Of a DNA stretch of 64,000 nt, positions 59,602-64,000 are shown piece by piece. Made by a program: the position numbers and the translations under genes. Origin of the DNA: Campylobacter ureolyticus. GTDB lineage: Bacteria; Campylobacterota; Campylobacteria; Campylobacterales; Campylobacteraceae. The DNA lies in contig NZ_CP053832.1 in the NCBI RefSeq assembly GCF_013372225.1, positions 1,674,001 to 1,738,000 of the forward strand. Reading direction: 5' to 3'. How positions within the stretch are numbered: the stretch's first letter is position 1; the number at the start of each line of letters is the position of its first letter. Under the pieces are notes generated by a model. It saw only the letters and a list, made by a program, of their open reading frames with translations. It ran no database searches and was not told the origin of the DNA.

Positions 59602-60235
59602 AATATTATGAAGTTTTTAATCTAAAAACTTTTATTATTTATCTTTAAATAAAAATAAATTATTATTTAATACCTTTATATATAATACAAAGATATTGTT
59701 TTTAATTTCTAGCTCAATCGATCACTTGTTTAGATTTCAAAGATTAACTTTAAAATTTGATTTTTATAGTTTAACATTAATAATTTAAAAAACTCGTTTT
59801 TTATAAAAAAGAACTTATTTAAACAACTCGTTTAAGAGGTCTTTCGTAAAACGGAAATGAAATTATACAAACATAAAGCTTAAAGCTTGATTAAAGTGGG
59901 GGAAAATGTTGGAAGAAATTTGGGGAATATGAAAAAATAGAGTTAGAAATTATGGAAATTGATTAAAATCTACAAATTTGTCAAGTTCTGACCTTTTTAA
60001 ATTTGATTTTTGTAAAATAGTAGCATTAGTTTAAATGAAATAGATGTAGTTTTAAATTTGAAGCAAAGCTATTATAAATTTTGTGCTTTGATGAGATGTT
60101 AAGCTTTGGCATTGTTTGTCCTTTTAAAATTTATTTATTATAATTTTATCACTTTTTAGTAATAATTTAGCTACTGTTCTTTTAAGTAATAAGTTTTTAT
60201 AAATTCTTTTTCGTTTTTATTTGTACTCACATGTT
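59602..60235 (-). promoter_or_regulatory. upstream region of the rRNA operon with candidate promoter
   Basis: No gene. On the - strand, GTTTGTATAATTT at about 59859-59871 contains TATAAT (59867-59862) preceded by TTTG, close to the Campylobacter sigma-70 pattern. It is about 260 bases before the 16S 5' end, with A/T-rich DNA upstream. GTCTTTCG-type and GTTTAAG-type leader elements lie between. Likely P1 of rrn; other promoters may exist. Confidence 0.5.
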
Positions 60236-61615
60236 TTAAAATATATATATTTCTTGAATTTTTTCTTTTCCGCCTTTATAATAATAGTATTCATATATTT
60301 CTTTTAATTCATCTGATGATAATTGCTTATATGGTTCAATGATATAATCTGTTTGATTCTTATCTATAAAAATAACTCTATTTTTTTGTGTTGAAAATAA
60401 TATGTCCTCTAATTTGTCTGTCAGTCTTAAGTCGTTTTTAAATTTTATATAATCTTTTATATTTTTAAAATTTGCATAATCTTTCGAGCAATATTTTTGA
60501 TAAACATTTCTTGACATGCTATTATATTTTAAAAAATAATTTCCATTATCATCTATATCAATTGCACCAATAATGCTTAAGATATAAATTTTATAGCAAT
60601 TTTCATACTCTTTTTTCATAAGTTCTTCTGAGGATTGTCCTGAGACATTGTGTTCAAGTAGCAAATCTAGCATTGGTTCAAAGTTTGGGATATCTTCTAG
60701 CGGTTTATATAAACTATGGTTATATTTTAATTCATCCATAGATAAATTATAGTCAAACATATCTCTTTTTGATTGTTTTGCAAGAATCATATGATCATCA
60801 ATATCTTCTTTTGTAAAAATATCATTTATGGAATTTCCAACTTCTACTTGGTCGTATTCATTTATACGATTATAGGTATATGGTTTGTAGCCATCTCTAA
60901 ATGCCATTTTTGCAAGCTCATAGGAGTTGCTATAAACTAAATAATCAAAAACATAAACTGCTGGTTTTGAATGGTTGTGATTAAATTCTATATCTTTATA
61001 AATAATATTAACATTATCTCCATCCACAATTAGTTTTTCCATGTTGTAGTAATTTGGCAAGTTAGTTAAATAATATTGTATAACTTTTGCTTCTTCAAAT
61101 TTAATCCCATTATTAAGTAAAATTTTAACTACTTTTATACTATTCATAGATAAAGCATAAGCAAAAGGGTTTAAACCTTGCTCATCTTTAGCTCTAATAT
61201 CTGCACCAAGATTAATTAACTCTTTTGTTGTGTTTTCATCTCCCCAAAAACTAGCATACATTAAAGGTGTAACTCCACCATGCAATCTATAATCAACACT
61301 AATATTATTATCTTTCATAAAGGATAAAATTTTATTTGTATTTTTTGACTTAAGAAGTTTTTTAAGCTCTATATCTTTAAGTGGCTCTTCAACCACATTT
61401 GGCTTTGAGTTATAATCTATATCCCAATATCTAAAACTAAAACTATCAACTTCTTCTTGTGTAACATACTTTGAAATTTCAGAACCTGGTTTTATAACTG
61501 TATCAGCTGTAACTGTGAAGTGAGAATTTTGAGAGAGTTTAAATTTATTATAAACTATAAAAGCAACTAAAATTAAAGTTATAATTATAAATGAATTTAA
61601 AAATTTGTTTTTCAA
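60236..61615 (-). CDS. membrane-anchored ankyrin-repeat protein
   Basis: TTG start with AAAGG nine bases upstream. The 459-residue product has one N-terminal membrane helix (about residues 9-23) and a periplasmic or cytoplasmic domain with two or three ankyrin repeats at about 105-175: HGGVTPLMYASFWGDENTTK, then ELINLGADIRAKDEQGLNPF and AYALSMNSIKVVKILLNNGI. The C-terminal two thirds have no recognised domain. Ankyrin repeats bind proteins; partner unknown. It follows nifU in the same direction, past a weak hairpin. Confidence 0.75.
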   Translation of the reverse strand: MKNKFLNSFIIITLILVAFIVYNKFKLSQNSHFTVTADTVIKPGSEISKYVTQEEVDSFSFRYWDIDYNSKPNVVEEPLKDIELKKLLKSKNTNKILSFMKDNNISVDYRLHGGVTPLMYASFWGDENTTKELINLGADIRAKDEQGLNPFAYALSMNSIKVVKILLNNGIKFEEAKVIQYYLTNLPNYYNMEKLIVDGDNVNIIYKDIEFNHNHSKPAVYVFDYLVYSNSYELAKMAFRDGYKPYTYNRINEYDQVEVGNSINDIFTKEDIDDHMILAKQSKRDMFDYNLSMDELKYNHSLYKPLEDIPNFEPMLDLLLEHNVSGQSSEELMKKEYENCYKIYILSIIGAIDIDDNGNYFLKYNSMSRNVYQKYCSKDYANFKNIKDYIKFKNDLRLTDKLEDILFSTQKNRVIFIDKNQTDYIIEPYKQLSSDELKEIYEYYYYKGGKEKIQEIYIF

Positions 61616-61649
61616 ATTTAACCTTTAAATATAAATTTATAATTAAATC

Positions 61650-61680
61650 TCAGCCCAAATTTAAAACTAAAAAGGGCTGA
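61650..61680 (-). terminator. weak hairpin after nifU
   Basis: 7-bp stem TCAGCCC/GGGCTGA with a 17-base loop and no good T run. May end the nifS-nifU transcript in part. Confidence 0.4.
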
Positions 61681-61712
61681 AAATTTTAAAATTTGACTTA
61701 AATTATTTAAAT

Positions 61713-62693
61713 TTATATCGGCATAACCCTTATATTTGGGCTTAAATTTTCTTTTAATACTGCCTCTATTGCAAAAAGTGTTCCTGTAGAGCCACTTGCA
61801 CAACCACTGCAAGCTCCTAAATATCTTATATAAATGTCAGTTTTGCCATCATCACTTTTTCTAATATCAACTATATCCAAATCTCCACCGTCCATCATGA
61901 GCATTGGGCGAATTTCCTCATCTATAATTGCCTCAACCATTTTAAATTGACCTATTGTATTAAGCTCTTCGAAATTATCACCCTGTTTATGAGAATCAGC
62001 CATTTTAGAGAGTTTTTCTTGCTCCATTTCAGCTCTAGTAGATGCTAAAATATCTTCTAAATAATACTCTCTTTTTTCATGTCCGCCAGGCTTGATACAG
62101 CTTTTACAAAATGCACCTGCTTTAGTGTATTGAGTTATCTCTTCAACGGTTTTTAAGTCATTTAGTTTAATCACTTCTTTTATCGTTCCAAGACTTACTC
62201 TTGCACACTCACAGACTATTATCTCATCTTCAAAATGCTCAGGATCTATTCCTTTATACTGCGCTGCAGCTGCTTTTATAACATCGTATGCCATAACTGA
62301 ACAGTGCATTTTTTGAGGTGGGACGGCTGGAGTATTTGGATCATCTCGCATAGCTTTTTCTACATCTATGTTTGTTATCTTTACAGCTTGATCAACTGTT
62401 TTACCAACGCAAAGTTCAGCCATAGTATCACTACTTGCAATGGCTGTTCCACAGCCAAAACTTCTAAATTTCGCCTCTTTTATAATATTTGTTTTTTCAT
62501 CCACAAGCCAATAAAGTCTAACCGCATCCCCGCAACTCTCAGCTCCAAAATCAGCAACTATAAGCTTACAGCCCTTTTCTTTTGCTTCTTCTTCTGTTAT
62601 TTCACCCATAAATTTAGGGTTATTCATCCTATCTTGAACCTTTTGTGAGTAATCCTCCCAAAATGATCCACTTATTAAATTATCTTTTGCCAT
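61713..62693 (-). CDS. nifU: Fe-S cluster assembly scaffold NifU
   Basis: Receives sulfur from NifS and builds [Fe-S] clusters for housekeeping use in epsilonproteobacteria. The 326-residue product has three domains: an IscU-like N-terminal part with Cys in GAESCGDAV, FGCGTAIASSD and KMHCSVMAYD; a central BFD-like [2Fe-2S] part with IVCECARVS and AFCKSCIKPGG; and a C-terminal NifU domain with GACSGCASGSTGT. All key cysteines are present. It lies 12 bases after nifS; the pair is an operon. Confidence 0.95.
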   Translation of the reverse strand: MAKDNLISGSFWEDYSQKVQDRMNNPKFMGEITEEEAKEKGCKLIVADFGAESCGDAVRLYWLVDEKTNIIKEAKFRSFGCGTAIASSDTMAELCVGKTVDQAVKITNIDVEKAMRDDPNTPAVPPQKMHCSVMAYDVIKAAAAQYKGIDPEHFEDEIIVCECARVSLGTIKEVIKLNDLKTVEEITQYTKAGAFCKSCIKPGGHEKREYYLEDILASTRAEMEQEKLSKMADSHKQGDNFEELNTIGQFKMVEAIIDEEIRPMLMMDGGDLDIVDIRKSDDGKTDIYIRYLGACSGCASGSTGTLFAIEAVLKENLSPNIRVMPI

Positions 62694-62705
62694 TTTTTAT
62701 CCTTT

Positions 62706-63929
<1,224 letters not shown>

Positions 63930-64000
63930 TTATTAAAATTTTAAATAGGATAAGTTTTATCTTATTTGAAATGATACACTAAAATGATTAAATTTTTAAT

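Overview
The window is AT-rich and comes from a campylobacterota, most likely a Campylobacter. The order dnaG, TPR/zinc-ribbon protein, rnhA, rnc, aroC matches what I remember from C. jejuni. Other support: a NIF-type nifS-nifU pair, the low GC, a 23S rRNA intervening sequence in helix 45, and the rRNA/tRNA sequences. The species cannot be fixed from this window; a host-associated species of the C. ureolyticus type is a guess.

Region 1 (1-19160) is a dense contact-dependent inhibition / polymorphic-toxin locus, all on the + strand. It holds truncated CdiA/filamentous-haemagglutinin fragments, variable C-terminal toxin domains and many small, mostly membrane-anchored proteins that look like immunity proteins. 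Recognisable toxin ends are a Ntox33-like domain, a colicin E3-type 16S rRNase with all four catalytic residues, a caspase-fold-like domain, a lipase-like serine hydrolase, and pretoxin regions with an HExxH motif. Repeats explain the layout: a 681-bp CdiA segment (partly present a third time) and an 84-180 bp junction present three times. These mark recombination points where toxin-immunity modules were swapped or stacked. Several genes are chimeras or decayed copies. No cdiB and no intact cdiA are in the window.

Region 2 (19202-48351) is ordinary chromosomal core: a PP-loop ATPase and dnaG on the - strand, the lapB-like/rnhA/rnc/aroC run, an M20 peptidase - peptidase E - DcuC-like transporter operon, sodC, nhaA, a nitroreductase, an AAA ATPase, nfo, infC-thrS, rarA, an ornithine-lipid-type acyltransferase, a small sigma-region-4 protein, murD-mraY and gpmI, with tRNAs for Val, Glu, Met, Arg and Phe. 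A truncated phage-type integrase lies just after tRNA-Met, marking an old integration site.

Region 3 (48567-53667) starts with a ComEA-like gene and then decayed mobile DNA, including a RelE-like toxin remnant. A complete 3071-bp IS1595-type transposon (50082-53152) follows, with 28-bp perfect terminal inverted repeats and an 8-bp target duplication. It carries a restriction endonuclease-like gene and a DNA methyltransferase as cargo.

Region 4 (53668-59602) is one complete rRNA operon on the - strand: 16S, tRNA-Ala, tRNA-Ile, 23S (with an intervening sequence), 5S. Region 5 (60236-63899) holds an ankyrin-repeat membrane protein and the nifS-nifU Fe-S cluster assembly pair, all on the - strand.
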